Origin: Staphylococcus simulans
Lineage (GTDB): Bacteria > Bacillota > Bacilli > Staphylococcales > Staphylococcaceae
Reading direction: 5' to 3'
Length of the DNA stretch: 54,467 bases
Assembly (NCBI RefSeq): GCF_003043455.1
Contig: NZ_PZGG01000011.1
Span: forward strand, 1 to 54,467
The notes beneath the pieces were generated by a model. It did not search any database, was not told the origin of the DNA, and saw nothing but the letters and a program-made list of their open reading frames with translations. This document shows positions 39,790 through 49,639 of the stretch, in pieces. Positions within the stretch are counted from its first letter, which is position 1. Each line of letters opens with the position of its first letter. The translations under genes were made by a program, and so were the position numbers.

Positions 39790-40545
39790 ATGAAAAAGTT
39801 ATTTGCCAGCGTTTTAACGCTATCTTTAGTGCTAGCAGCTTGTGGAAATGATGACAGCAAGAAAGAGGAAGACAACAAAGATAAAGATCAAACAACACAA
39901 GAGAGCAAATCTAATCAAGACAAAGAAAAGAACAAAGACAATGAAAGCAGCAAAGATAAAGACAGCAATAAAGAAAAAGAAAATCAAAACAATGAACAAG
40001 CAAATGATGAACAAAGTAATGACAAAGCGCAACAAGATGAATCACAATCAACAGATGCGCAAAACAATGACAGCAATCAAAATGCGACTTCAGAACAATC
40101 AAATAACAATCAACAAGCTTCTCAAACAACAGGTGCCGCTGATGGTCAAAATGGCAACAGCAACCAACAAGCAACACAACAAACATCTAATCAAACAAAT
40201 GCTAATAACCAAGGTACAAATCAAACAGGTTATGTAGCACCTTATCAAGGTCAGAATGCTGTACCTGCAGCAAGAACTGTTGGTAAAGCACCAGTAGATC
40301 AATCTACTTTAAAAGTATTGCCGAACTTCCCGCAATCATTGCAAACGGCACAAAATGAAATCAACAACTTGAACGGTCAAACTAATCCTTACAATGACTT
40401 TGGTGTACAAGATAATGGTGACGGCAGCTATTCATATGTCTTCAGTTTCGCTAATCAAGCACAACCAGGCACATATGCATTAGTAAGAGTAGACCAACAA
40501 GGTAAAGCCGCAATTCTAGACCCAGCTTATCAAGCAGGTCAATAA
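39790..40545 (+). CDS. Lipoprotein with long disordered linker
   Basis: Surface lipoprotein of 251 residues. Signal peptide with lipobox LAAC gives Cys18 as the lipidated residue. Residues about 20-145 are low-complexity, first Lys/Asp/Glu-rich (KDKDSNKEKENQ type repeats), then Asn/Gln/Thr-rich; this part is probably an extended tether through the wall. The last 95 residues are folded-looking, with NDFGVQDNGDGSYSYVFSF and YALVRVDQQGKA. I do not recognise the domain. AAGGAGGAG precedes ATG; own promoter and terminator. Confidence 0.8.
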   Translation: MKKLFASVLTLSLVLAACGNDDSKKEEDNKDKDQTTQESKSNQDKEKNKDNESSKDKDSNKEKENQNNEQANDEQSNDKAQQDESQSTDAQNNDSNQNATSEQSNNNQQASQTTGAADGQNGNSNQQATQQTSNQTNANNQGTNQTGYVAPYQGQNAVPAARTVGKAPVDQSTLKVLPNFPQSLQTAQNEINNLNGQTNPYNDFGVQDNGDGSYSYVFSFANQAQPGTYALVRVDQQGKAAILDPAYQAGQ

Positions 40546-40593
40546 TATAGTATTCAGCTTTAACTCTAAATAATAGTGAAACATATAAATGTC

Positions 40594-40638
40594 ATGCAAA
40601 AGGCTCAACACATTTTTGTGCTGAGCCTTTTTGTATGA
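40594..40638 (+). terminator. Terminator after the lipoprotein gene
   Basis: TCATGCAAAAGGCTCA pairs with TGAGCCTTTTTGTATGA across a short CAC/GTG extension; T5 inside the stem end. May also act for the convergent gene. Confidence 0.8.
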
Positions 40639-40644
40639 CCTTAT

Positions 40645-42363
40645 TTAGTTTGTACGTCTTTTTTGACGTTTAGGCAAGTGTTGGACAATCAAGCTTGCGA
40701 TGGTTTCAAATGAATGATTATCACGATTAATATATGCACTTTCGATATGAGGAATCTCTTGGTTGATAAGCGCATGGGTTAATGATTCAGCATCTTGATA
40801 TGTGACTTTATCAAAGTCTTGCCACACGTCTTGATACAAGCCGCGTTCTGTTTGATAGTGTTCAATGTTTGGTGTATAAAGTGCAACAGTTTTATCAATA
40901 GTTAATGCATCAAAGACAACTGAAGAATAATCAGTAATCAATACATCACAAGCGAGCAATAAATCTTGTGTCTCAATTTGAGCAGCAGGTTGAATCACAG
41001 CTTGTGGTATGTGTATTTCAGCATCTTTACTTTCAATATGACCGCGATAAATCACATTATAGTGATCAAACAACGACTCAGATACTGGTAACATATCATT
41101 TGCTTGTGGGTCGGTTTTCCATGTCGGCAAGTAAAGTAATGTCGGCTTATTTGGATCTAATTTCAGCTGTTGTTTAATATATTGCACATAAGGTCGTTCT
41201 ATATACTTATCCAATAAATAGCGTACGCGTGGATAACCGCATGCGACAACTTCTGTATATTGCATTGGAAAGGCTGATTTAAATAAATCAGCTGCATGTG
41301 AACTATCGCAAATAAAGTAGTTTTGGTGCAACCATTTGTTATATTTACGGGCACGATAGTTATAAATTTCTTTGTTTTGGTAAGGCTCTAAGCTGTCTAA
41401 GAATAACTGTTTTAAAGGCGTGCCATGCCATAACTGAACAATAGTACCATTTGGTTTGATGTGGTCAGGAATATAACTTTCCGCAACGACAACTTCCGCA
41501 TTTTCAATCAGCTCTAGTGCTTCTTCATGTTCTGGTGATACAAAGTGCGGGCCTGTCGCATCATTAGTAATAAAGAAAGCAGGATACTTAGAGTAACGCT
41601 TGGCAAAATAATTGAATAAATAACGAGAATTACCTCTAAATCCATAATCAAATCCTAAGAAAACGACAGCACCGTTTAATTCTACAGCTTGTTTTTCATA
41701 TATATTACTCATGTTTTGATGCTTTTCAATATTACGACTGAGTACAGAACGTGTTACAAAGTGCGGCAACATAAAACGTGTCTTCCACAGTAGTGAATCG
41801 ACAAAGCGTTCAGGTTCAGGTAATGCCAAGTCACGGAACTTGAATGGCGGCTTTTGATGATGTAAGTAAGCTAATTTATTCAAATTAAATTGTGTAATTG
41901 CGTTATATTCATTTTGTTTAATACTTTGATAGAATGTTTGGGATGTACGGATTGTATGTTTAAAATCAAAGATTACATGACCATCTGTTTCTACGGTTTG
42001 ATTTAATAACAGGCCAATTGCTAAATCAAAAGCCGTTTCACAGTGTACTTCATCTATAATGTCTAATACTTGTTGAATGCTGAAAATAAGATTCGGAAAA
42101 TGATTAATATTATTCATCCATGTATTAAAATTGATGGTCTTGTCTCCAAAATAGCGACAATCGTTTTGATAGTACTGATCGATGGTGTAGTCAACAACGA
42201 TAGAATTGTGTGTTTCATGGTGTTTCAGTGCTTCTAATTGATCAGGGTAGATATCTATATTTAAATCAGAAGGAATAAAATGCGTGTAACCTTTACCTAA
42301 GGCTTCTTGAAGGTTAATGCGCATTTTTTCATTTGATTGATATTCTGTTGTTAATATTTTCAT
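40645..42363 (-). CDS. CDP-glycerol glycerophosphotransferase-family protein
   Basis: TagB/TagF-type enzyme of 572 residues, cytoplasmic face of the membrane. The catalytic half (about 230-555) shows QLWHGTPLKQLF near 310, YLPTWKT near 405, YRGH near 430 and ITDYSSVVFDA near 485, the motifs that bind CDP-glycerol or CDP-ribitol. Residues 1-200 are an extra domain unlike the wall teichoic acid enzymes proper. It may act on wall teichoic or another phosphopolyol polymer. It stands alone, away from any tag/tar cluster, with a glycosyltransferase on the far side of lctP. Confidence 0.85.
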   Translation of the reverse strand: MKILTTEYQSNEKMRINLQEALGKGYTHFIPSDLNIDIYPDQLEALKHHETHNSIVVDYTIDQYYQNDCRYFGDKTINFNTWMNNINHFPNLIFSIQQVLDIIDEVHCETAFDLAIGLLLNQTVETDGHVIFDFKHTIRTSQTFYQSIKQNEYNAITQFNLNKLAYLHHQKPPFKFRDLALPEPERFVDSLLWKTRFMLPHFVTRSVLSRNIEKHQNMSNIYEKQAVELNGAVVFLGFDYGFRGNSRYLFNYFAKRYSKYPAFFITNDATGPHFVSPEHEEALELIENAEVVVAESYIPDHIKPNGTIVQLWHGTPLKQLFLDSLEPYQNKEIYNYRARKYNKWLHQNYFICDSSHAADLFKSAFPMQYTEVVACGYPRVRYLLDKYIERPYVQYIKQQLKLDPNKPTLLYLPTWKTDPQANDMLPVSESLFDHYNVIYRGHIESKDAEIHIPQAVIQPAAQIETQDLLLACDVLITDYSSVVFDALTIDKTVALYTPNIEHYQTERGLYQDVWQDFDKVTYQDAESLTHALINQEIPHIESAYINRDNHSFETIASLIVQHLPKRQKRRTN

Positions 42364-42508
42364 ATTATGACCTCAGTTTGATTATATTAAACTATATTTT
42401 AACATTTTGACCGCAAACTGTGAATGACAAGACGTATACGTTATTAATTAAACTGTACTATTATAATTTAAATTTTGACTAATACAGATGATTGATAATA
42501 ATTTATGA

Positions 42509-42522
42509 TGTAAACGTATTCA
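42509..42522 (+). promoter_or_regulatory. Predicted cre site upstream of lctP
   Basis: TGTAAACGTATTCA matches 13 of 14 positions of TGWAARCGYTWWCA. It ends 57 bases before the lctP -35 and 146 bases from the divergent gene start. Confidence 0.65.
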
Positions 42523-42578
42523 TTGATATGTAAGGGTTTGCAAGAGAAAAACAGTTTGAAAAAAATATGAAAAACCAA

Positions 42579-42607
42579 TTGAACAGCATCAAAAATCGTG
42601 CTATATT
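42579..42607 (+). promoter_or_regulatory. lctP promoter
   Basis: TTGAAC, 17-bp spacer, TATATT: a good SigA promoter; expected start near 42614, inside the Rex-like palindrome. Confidence 0.8.
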
Positions 42608-42609
42608 AT

Positions 42610-42627
42610 ATGTGAAAATAATCACAA
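42610..42627 (+). promoter_or_regulatory. Predicted Rex operator of lctP
   Basis: ATGTGAAAATAATCACAA matches the Rex consensus TTGTGAA-W4-TTCACAA at 16 of 18 positions and covers the predicted transcription start. Confidence 0.78.
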
Positions 42628-42690
42628 GATGAAATTTGATTTTGCAAATAAATAAAAATACAAAATAAACTACAGAAAGAAGCGACAGAA

Positions 42691-44292
42691 ATGTTAGTAT
42701 CATCATTTGATCCATTCCACAATTTACTTATTTCAAGTCTCGTAGCAGGGATTCCAATTATTTTATTCTTGCTATGTTTGACAATCTTCAAAATGAAAGG
42801 AATTTATGCTGCATTAACAACATTAATCATCACAATGGTTGTTGCAGTATTTATCTTTAAACTTCCTGGAGCGATGGCCACTGGGGCGGTTATCGAAGGG
42901 TTCTTCCAAGGTTGGTTCCCAATTGGTTATATTGTTATTATGGCAGTTTGGCTTTATAAACTCTCAACTAAAACTGGTCAGTTCAGTATGATTCAAGATA
43001 GTATCGCGACAATCTCTCAAGACCAACGTGTACAATTATTATTAATTGGTTTTTGTTTTAACGCGTTCTTAGAAGGGGTTGCAGGTTTCGGTGTACCGAT
43101 TGCAATCTGTGCGATTTTATTAATTTATCTTGGTTTTAAACCATTACAAGCAGCGATGTTATGTTTAGTCGCTAACTCAGCAGCAGGGGCATTCGGGGCT
43201 ATTGGTTTACCTGTAGCGGTTATTGATACTTTGAATTTACATGGCGGTATTACTGCACATGAAGTTTCAACTTATTCAACATTGACTTTAGTATTTATCA
43301 ACTTCTTTGTACCATTTTTAATCGTCTTTATCATTGATGGTTTCAAAGGTATTAAAGAAACACTACCATTTATCTTAATGGTTTCAGTAGTATATTCAGG
43401 TTTCCAAGGTGTATTGACATTCTTCCAAGGACCTGAATTAGCAGACGTTTTACCACCTTTAGCAGCGATGGGTGCTTTAGCAATTATGAGTCGTAAAATG
43501 CAACCGAAACACATCTTCCGTATTGATGAAAATGTGAAACCACCGGTGACAAAAAAATTAAATTTCAAACAAATTATGTATGCGTGGAGTCCATTCTACA
43601 TTTTGACTATTTTAATTATGTTTTGGAGTATGCCGTTCTTTAAAGGCTTATTCTTACCGGGTAAACCATTGAATTTCTTAGCAGCTAAATTTACAGTGCC
43701 AGGCACATATAGTGAAGTAACTAAAAAAGCAATTGTGTTGAACTTGAATATTTTAGGTTATACAGGTACAGCAATTTTATTAACAATTATCATTACAGTG
43801 TTATTATCTAAAACAACTGGTTTTAAAGATGCATTTGCCTTATTAGGTGAAACATTTAAAGAATTATGGATTTCAGTTGTGACAATCTGTTTCATCTTAG
43901 CTGTTTCAAAATTAACAACTTATGGCGGTTTAAGTGCAGCAATGGGACAAGGTATTTCTAAAGCAGGCGGTATCTTCCCATTATTCTCACCAGTGTTAGG
44001 TTGGATCGGTGTATTCATGACAGGTTCAGTAGTCAACAACAACTCATTATTCACACCAATTCAAGCTTCAGTAGCAAGTCAAATTGGAGTAAGCGGCGGT
44101 TTATTAGTTGCAGCAAATACCGTTGGTGGGGTAGCAGCAAAAATTATCTCTCCACAATCCATTGCGATTGCGACAGCAGCCGTTAAACAAGTGGGTAAAG
44201 AATCTGAACTCTTAAAAATGTCATTACGTTATAGTGTAGGTATGTTAATCTTCATCTGTATCTGGACATTGATTTTATCTTTAATTTTGTAA
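42691..44292 (+). CDS. lctP: L-lactate permease
   Basis: LctP-family carrier of 533 residues and 12 or more membrane segments that moves lactate with protons. FLEGVAGFGVPIAICAILL near residue 130, SAAGAFGAIGLPVAV near 168, and the C-terminal VNNNSLFTPIQ and ISPQSIAIATAAV segments (near 448 and 490) are family signatures. A weak AAGAAG ribosome site is 7 bases before ATG. Control by Rex (NADH) and CcpA is implied by upstream sites, fitting anaerobic lactate handling. Confidence 0.95.
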   Translation: MLVSSFDPFHNLLISSLVAGIPIILFLLCLTIFKMKGIYAALTTLIITMVVAVFIFKLPGAMATGAVIEGFFQGWFPIGYIVIMAVWLYKLSTKTGQFSMIQDSIATISQDQRVQLLLIGFCFNAFLEGVAGFGVPIAICAILLIYLGFKPLQAAMLCLVANSAAGAFGAIGLPVAVIDTLNLHGGITAHEVSTYSTLTLVFINFFVPFLIVFIIDGFKGIKETLPFILMVSVVYSGFQGVLTFFQGPELADVLPPLAAMGALAIMSRKMQPKHIFRIDENVKPPVTKKLNFKQIMYAWSPFYILTILIMFWSMPFFKGLFLPGKPLNFLAAKFTVPGTYSEVTKKAIVLNLNILGYTGTAILLTIIITVLLSKTTGFKDAFALLGETFKELWISVVTICFILAVSKLTTYGGLSAAMGQGISKAGGIFPLFSPVLGWIGVFMTGSVVNNNSLFTPIQASVASQIGVSGGLLVAANTVGGVAAKIISPQSIAIATAAVKQVGKESELLKMSLRYSVGMLIFICIWTLILSLIL

Positions 44293-44312
44293 TAGGTAAC
44301 AATGAAAATAAA

Positions 44313-44354
44313 AGAAGCGGAGTCGAAAATTATTTCGGCTCCGCTTCTATATTT
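44313..44354. terminator. Bidirectional terminator
   Basis: AGAAGCGGAGTCGAAA (44313-44328) pairs with TTTCGGCTCCGCTTCT (44333-44348, one G-U) between convergent genes. Confidence 0.88.
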
Positions 44355-44367
44355 TTACGACAACTAA

Positions 44368-45525
44368 TTATTCAGCTGTTTCTAATGCTTTCACAAAATC
44401 TTGATACACACTTTCTGCTGAATATTTTTCAACAGTCGCAAAGGCATTTTCGATAATTTTGCCTTGTTCAGAAGGTGGTGCAGACATCACATTTAAAATG
44501 TGTTCTGAAAGGGAAGAGATATTCTGATATTCAGCAAGGAACCCATTTTGGTTAGATTGAATTAAAGTTTCAGGTCCTGTATTCCCTTTAAAGCTGACAA
44601 CGATACTGCCTTGGTTCATGGCTTCTAAAATAACTAAACCAAACCCTTCATTACGTGACGGCACTACAGTAATCATACTTTCAGCTAAACGTAATGGCAG
44701 ATGCATTGTAGCAGGGTATAGCTGTACAATATCTTTTAATTGATGTTGTGAAATGAACTCTTCAAGGTCATGTTTTTGTTGACCATCACCATAGATATGT
44801 ACAGAGAAATTCATTTCACGCAAACTATCTTGAATTAATTCCACACTGCGTAATAAAAGGTCGAATCCTTTTTCATATTCCAATCTGCCAGCTGCGATAA
44901 TTTGCGGTTTCTTTGGAATTTCAATACGTGGTTCATTCATCATATTTGGAACCACATAAACAGGGGTGTTAATGATTGATTTGAATGCTTTGCGATCAGC
45001 ATCAGTCAAGACTGTTATACGATCTAAGCTTTCATAAGCAGTTTTAATTTCTTGTTGATAACTCTTAGTGTAAGCGTCCCAGTTCATATGTTCCATTCCG
45101 ACAGTTAAGACAGTGTCAGGTGCATACTCTGCCAACAGCAAATTATAGCTGGCACGTGTGCCGACGAGCACATCTGTGTCTACATGTTGAATCGCATGAA
45201 TGATTTTCTTTTCAACATGGCTTGAAAATTGCGATAAGCCAGGTTCGTTTTGTGTAATCAGTTGCGGTTTGAGGAATGGCGTCCATTTACGAAGACGATT
45301 CATCAAGATATCTTTCAAGTTATGAGGTTTCAGATTATAATCAACCAATGCTTTGATTTCTATATCTTGATGCAGTTTGAAATAAGGTGCTTTGCTTCCT
45401 TTGAAAACTGATATAATTTCCACTTTATGACCTTTCACTGCCAACACGTTTGCGAGTTGCGTAACGGCCTTGACAGTACCGCCCATTGAATAGATGTTGT
45501 GCATTAAAAAAGTGATAGATTTCAC
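44368..45525 (-). CDS. GT4-family glycosyltransferase
   Basis: GT-B fold glycosyltransferase, 385 residues. IYSMGGTVKAV near residue 11 opens the N-terminal half; AAGRLEYEKGFDLLL near 210 and the EX7E motif PSRNEGFGLVILEAMNQG near 295 are the nucleotide-sugar-binding half of family GT4. The sequence style resembles poly(glycerol-phosphate) alpha-glucosyltransferase-type enzymes of staphylococci, but the acceptor is unknown. GTG start with AGGAGGGG 9 bases upstream. Confidence 0.88.
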   Translation of the reverse strand: MKSITFLMHNIYSMGGTVKAVTQLANVLAVKGHKVEIISVFKGSKAPYFKLHQDIEIKALVDYNLKPHNLKDILMNRLRKWTPFLKPQLITQNEPGLSQFSSHVEKKIIHAIQHVDTDVLVGTRASYNLLLAEYAPDTVLTVGMEHMNWDAYTKSYQQEIKTAYESLDRITVLTDADRKAFKSIINTPVYVVPNMMNEPRIEIPKKPQIIAAGRLEYEKGFDLLLRSVELIQDSLREMNFSVHIYGDGQQKHDLEEFISQHQLKDIVQLYPATMHLPLRLAESMITVVPSRNEGFGLVILEAMNQGSIVVSFKGNTGPETLIQSNQNGFLAEYQNISSLSEHILNVMSAPPSEQGKIIENAFATVEKYSAESVYQDFVKALETAE

Positions 45526-45861
45526 GTGGTGTCACCCCTCCTGTATATTTCTGTTTAATTATAGCATAATTCAATCTATTCAATACAAAGGTACATGCTT
45601 TGCAATATATTTTTAACCTTCACTTAAAATAAATTGAATCATATTTAAGTGTTTAAGCACCTTCCCCCTTTTGTCTTAATCTGTTTACGTATATAATAAA
45701 GGAATAGAACGAAATCATTAGCAACAATATCCAGGCATGACTTAGGTGTGTTATTTTTTTAAGTGTTTAATTAAGCGCTTTCTCAAGAGAGGGTTGAGAG
45801 AAGAGAACGACATACTTAAGAAGGTGTCATCTTCATTATTAAAAAGGGGGCTGTATTTGTT
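45526..45861 (+). promoter_or_regulatory. mqo upstream region with a possible cre
   Basis: This 336-base stretch has no credible gene. ATTAAGCGCTTTCT (45770-45783) matches 11 of 14 positions of the cre consensus and is centred on AAGCGCTT. A small CTCA-loop-TGAG hairpin (45782-45798) follows. A GGGGGG ribosome site precedes mqo. The upstream half is plain AT-rich sequence that also holds the divergent glycosyltransferase promoter. Confidence 0.45.
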
Positions 45862-47349
45862 ATGAGTTCACAACATAGCAAAACAGATGTCATCTTAATC
45901 GGTGGCGGAATCATGAGTGCGACACTTGGTACGTTATTAAAGAAAGTTGCACCAGAAAAAGAAATTAAAGTATTTGAGAAGTTGGACGCATCTGCACAAG
46001 AAAGTTCAAATGCATGGAATAATGCGGGGACAGGGCATTCCGCACTATGTGAAATGAACTATACGAAAGAAATGCCTGACGGTTCTTTGGATATTTCTAA
46101 AGCCTTAAAAATTAATGAACAGTTCCAAGTTTCTAAAGAATTCTGGTCATACTTAGTGAAACACGGCAATTTAACACAGCCAGAAGCATTTATTCATACG
46201 GTACCGCATATGAGTTTTTGTATCGGTGTACGTAATGTAGATTTCTTAAGACGTCGTGTCAAAGCATTAAAAGAAAATGCATTGTTTAATGAAATGACAA
46301 TGACAGAAGATAAAAATCAAATCGAAAAATGGTTGCCATTAATGATGGAAGGCAGAAACAACAATATTCCTGTGGCAGTCAGCCGTGATGAAACAGGTAC
46401 AGACGTTAACTTCGGTGCCTTAACACAAAAACTATTCGACTTCTTAAAACAAAACCAAGTCGATGTTGAATATGAGCATCAAGTTACAGATTTAAAACAA
46501 CGTAAAGATGGGACATGGAAAGTTAAAGTCAAAGACTTAAAAACAGAAGAAACGACGACTTATATTACTGATTTTGTGTTTATCGGTGCTGGAGGCGCAA
46601 GCTTGCCATTACTTCAAAAAACACATCTGCCAGAATCAAAACATATCGGCGGATTCCCAGTCAGCGGTTTATTCCTAGTGTGTCAAGATCCGGAAATTGT
46701 CAGCCAACATCACGCGAAAGTGTATGGTAAAGCTAAAGTAGGCGCACCGCCGATGTCAGTTCCACATTTAGATACACGTTATATTGATGGTAAACAATCG
46801 TTATTATTCGGTCCATTTGCAGGATTCTCACCTAAGTTCTTAAAAACAGGTTCAAATATGGATTTATTCAAATCTGTTAAACCTAACAACTTATTGACAA
46901 TGTTATCTGCAGGTGCCAAAGAAATGAAATTAACACAATATCTGATTTCACAATTAATGTTGTCAGATGATGAACGTATTGAAGAACTACGTGAGTTTAT
47001 CCCGAATGCGAAGAAAGAAGATTGGGATATTGTCGTAGCTGGACAACGTGTACAAGTAATCAAAGATACAGATAAAGGCAAAGGCACATTACAATTCGGT
47101 ACAGAAGTCATTTGTTCTGAAGACGGCTCACTTGCCGCATTACTTGGCGCATCACCAGGGGCTTCTACAGCGGTTGATGTAATGTTAGACATTTTACAAC
47201 GCAGCTATAAACATGAATTCCCAGAATGGGAAACAAAAATTAAAGAAATGATTCCATCATTCGGTCAAAAACTTGCGGAAAATCCAGAGTTATATAAAGA
47301 TGTTAAAGCGGATGTTGAACATTACTTGAAGTTGAATAATCAAAAATAA
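45862..47349 (+). CDS. mqo: Malate:quinone oxidoreductase
   Basis: Peripheral membrane flavoenzyme, 495 residues, that oxidises malate to oxaloacetate and reduces menaquinone. [16 protein letters not shown] near residue 11 binds [24 protein letters not shown] near 48 and the [17 protein letters not shown] segment near 430 are Mqo-specific. Isolated gene with its own terminator; a possible cre lies 79 bases upstream, fitting the usual glucose repression of TCA-cycle genes. Confidence 0.96.
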   Translation: MSSQHSKTDVILIGGGIMSATLGTLLKKVAPEKEIKVFEKLDASAQESSNAWNNAGTGHSALCEMNYTKEMPDGSLDISKALKINEQFQVSKEFWSYLVKHGNLTQPEAFIHTVPHMSFCIGVRNVDFLRRRVKALKENALFNEMTMTEDKNQIEKWLPLMMEGRNNNIPVAVSRDETGTDVNFGALTQKLFDFLKQNQVDVEYEHQVTDLKQRKDGTWKVKVKDLKTEETTTYITDFVFIGAGGASLPLLQKTHLPESKHIGGFPVSGLFLVCQDPEIVSQHHAKVYGKAKVGAPPMSVPHLDTRYIDGKQSLLFGPFAGFSPKFLKTGSNMDLFKSVKPNNLLTMLSAGAKEMKLTQYLISQLMLSDDERIEELREFIPNAKKEDWDIVVAGQRVQVIKDTDKGKGTLQFGTEVICSEDGSLAALLGASPGASTAVDVMLDILQRSYKHEFPEWETKIKEMIPSFGQKLAENPELYKDVKADVEHYLKLNNQK

Positions 47350-47360
47350 GCCATAAAAAT

Positions 47361-47407
47361 AGCGCTTCAGTCAGATTAAATTCTGATACTGAAGCGCTTT
47401 TTGTTTT
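47361..47407. terminator. Bidirectional terminator between mqo and hssS
   Basis: AGCGCTTCAGT (47361-47371) pairs with ACTGAAGCGCT (47388-47398); inner TCAGA/TTCTGA extends it; T and A runs flank. Confidence 0.88.
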
Positions 47408-47410
47408 TTA

Positions 47411-48817
47411 TTAATCCAAAGTATTCAAATTAGGTGTGTTGTCTGTTTGCGATAACGGCATACTTAAAATAAAGGTACTGCCTTCACCAAGTGTACTTTC
47501 TACTTTAATATCACCGCCATGTAACCTCATAATCATTTGTGCAATTGCTAGGCCTAAGCCATTGCTGGTCGCAGATGAATTGCCTTTATAGAAACGTTCG
47601 AAGAGGTGTGCTTGTGTATCTTCTGACATACCTGGACCATCGTCAGTAATACGACAAATCATAGTGGTATCATTTTCAGAAAGTACATCAATATCAATAC
47701 TGCCTTCTTGCTGAGTATATTTGATTGCGTTGGTCAGTATATTATTGAATGCTTGATAAAGCAGGCGATAGTTGCCTTTTACTGTAATCGGTTCAAGGTC
47801 AGTCATTATTAATAAATCTTTTGCATCAATCGCATACTGTTCATGACGTACCATTAAACGTATCATCTGAGTGACTTCAATATCATCGTCATAATCTAAG
47901 TGGTCATTGTTATCTAATTCAGCAAGTAATAATAAAGCGCGTGTTAAATTACTGAGACGGCTCGTTGTCGCATGAATTTCATCAATATAATACTGGCGTG
48001 TCTCATCATCTTTCGCTTGGCTCAGACGATCTAACAATTGATGGATATGCGTTAAAGGTGTTTTGATTTCATGTGAAACGTTTTGAACAAAGTGCTGACG
48101 CATGTCATCGAGTTGTTTAAGTGACACACGCATTTGATCGAAACGATATTGCAGTGTTCCTAATTCGTCGTGACGTGTTGTTTCAATTGGTGTATTAAAG
48201 TCGCCGTCCATCAAACGATTAGTCGCATTTTTAAGCTGTGCAATAGGTTTGATTAAGGTATAGGTTGAACTGATAATCAGCACCATCGCGATAATGAGTA
48301 ATAACACAATGAGTACAGCTAAGAATACACGGAACTCACTGAATGATTTACCAATATCAGGACGCATGAATACTGCTACATTACCATCTGGTGTGTTAAA
48401 ACGTGTACCGACAGTGTTGTTGGTCTCATTATCGAAGAACCCTGTCACAAAGAGTTGGTAGGGATGATTTTTGATTCCGTGATAATCGTGTCCGTTCAAT
48501 ACACTATCAATAGTTTTTTGCGTCAGTGTATCTCGTCGGAAACTTGCACCATAAAAGGTTTTATGTCCTTTTTGGTCAACAGTGACCAGTTGGAAATTCA
48601 GCTCACTTAAATGTTTGAAGTAGGCTTTCATATTTGTAGTATGGGATTCTTTTTGATATTTTTTAGCTTCTTGTAAAGTGGTCATAATCTTATGATCGTT
48701 AGAAGGTTTTAACGCTACATGATAATAGACGTTGGTTAAAATAAAACTGGCTACAGCACTGAGTAATAAAATGACAATCGTATAGACTGCAATACGTGTA
48801 TAAAGTGATTTAAACAT
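47411..48817 (-). CDS. hssS: Heme-sensing histidine kinase HssS
   Basis: Membrane sensor of 468 residues: helix at about 10-30, an extracellular sensor of about 135 residues, a second helix at about 165-185, HAMP to 240, phospho-acceptor histidine in QNVSHEIKTPL near 255, and an ATPase domain with DDGPGM and GLGLAIAQMI. It follows S. aureus HssS along its length, including GFFDN and FMRPDIG in the sensor. It overlaps hssR by 8 bases. Detects heme excess. Confidence 0.94.
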   Translation of the reverse strand: MFKSLYTRIAVYTIVILLLSAVASFILTNVYYHVALKPSNDHKIMTTLQEAKKYQKESHTTNMKAYFKHLSELNFQLVTVDQKGHKTFYGASFRRDTLTQKTIDSVLNGHDYHGIKNHPYQLFVTGFFDNETNNTVGTRFNTPDGNVAVFMRPDIGKSFSEFRVFLAVLIVLLLIIAMVLIISSTYTLIKPIAQLKNATNRLMDGDFNTPIETTRHDELGTLQYRFDQMRVSLKQLDDMRQHFVQNVSHEIKTPLTHIHQLLDRLSQAKDDETRQYYIDEIHATTSRLSNLTRALLLLAELDNNDHLDYDDDIEVTQMIRLMVRHEQYAIDAKDLLIMTDLEPITVKGNYRLLYQAFNNILTNAIKYTQQEGSIDIDVLSENDTTMICRITDDGPGMSEDTQAHLFERFYKGNSSATSNGLGLAIAQMIMRLHGGDIKVESTLGEGSTFILSMPLSQTDNTPNLNTLD

Positions 48818-49484
48818 GAACTTCCACCTTATAGCCTAAGCCTCTGACCGTTTCGATTGTGACATTACTGCCGATTTTCTTTAAGCGATTACGTAAGCGT
48901 CTGATATGCACGTCAACAGTACGGTCATCTCCTTCATAATCAAAACCCCATACACGTTCAATACATTCTTCTCTTGAGAATACTTGTTTCTCATGACTTG
49001 CTAATAAGAAAAGTAAGTTGAATTCCTTATTAGGCAAGGTCATTGTTTTTGTATCGCAAGCAATTTCTAAATAAGATTGATTCAATTTTAAGTTGCCGAT
49101 TGTTAATTCATTTTCAGCGTTAATTTGATAGCGTCTTAATACAGCTTTGATTCGGAAAATGAGCTCTTGTACTTCAAAAGGTTTGGTTACATAGTCATCA
49201 GTACCTGTTAAATAAGCTTCTTCTTTATCACTTAAAGCGTCCCGTGCTGTCAGCATAATGACAGGCATTTCATAGGAAGCTTTTATTTCATTACATAATT
49301 CAAAACCATCCATGCCGTCCATCATAATGTCGACAATCGCAATATCTGCTTGATGTGTTTCTAAATAGTTTAAGGCATCACGTGCATTAGAATGCGTGGA
49401 TGTTTTAAAACCTTCACGTTCTAGATAGGAAGATACATAATGAAGGATTTGATAATCATCATCGACAATGAGACATGTTGTCAT
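48810..49484 (-). CDS. hssR: Heme-response regulator HssR
   Basis: OmpR-type regulator, 224 residues. Receiver with acidic pair DDD near residue 9, phospho-acceptor Asp in VDIMMDGMDG near 52 and TGTDDYVTKPFE with its lysine near 101; winged helix at 125-224 ending RTVDVHIRRLR and VRGLGYKVE. Matches S. aureus HssR. ATG 49484 follows AGGAG by 8 bases and gives the S. aureus length; an in-frame GTG at 49493 abuts the ribosome site. Activates hrtBA. Confidence 0.95.
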   Translation of the reverse strand: MTTCLIVDDDYQILHYVSSYLEREGFKTSTHSNARDALNYLETHQADIAIVDIMMDGMDGFELCNEIKASYEMPVIMLTARDALSDKEEAYLTGTDDYVTKPFEVQELIFRIKAVLRRYQINAENELTIGNLKLNQSYLEIACDTKTMTLPNKEFNLLFLLASHEKQVFSREECIERVWGFDYEGDDRTVDVHIRRLRNRLKKIGSNVTIETVRGLGYKVEVHV

Positions 49485-49573
49485 CCTTATCACTCCTAGT
49501 AATCATTTAGATTAATTATACCTTTCAGTAAGTGAGTGACACAAATATATCAAATGAACAAAAGTTTTTGTTT

Positions 49574-49606
49574 GTTCATATTGAGTTCATAAAGTCTGAT
49601 TACAAT
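49574..49606 (+). promoter_or_regulatory. HssR direct repeat and -10 of hrtBA
   Basis: GTTCATATT-GA-GTTCATAAA (49574-49593) fits the HssR site GTTCATATT-N2-GTTCATATT, exact in the first copy and 7 of 9 in the second. TACAAT at 49601-49606 is the -10; no separate -35. Confidence 0.85.
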
Positions 49607-49639
49607 ATAAGTATCATAAAAGAAAAAGGAGTCAATAAT

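Noticed and set aside
39840..40200. Repeat array in the lipoprotein gene read as a CRISPR or tandem repeat
   Set aside because: The repetition is at codon composition level, without fixed-length units or spacers.
39832..40302. Several overlapping open frames on both strands in the lipoprotein gene
   Set aside because: They come from low-complexity AAC/AAA/GAC codon repeats of the real gene.
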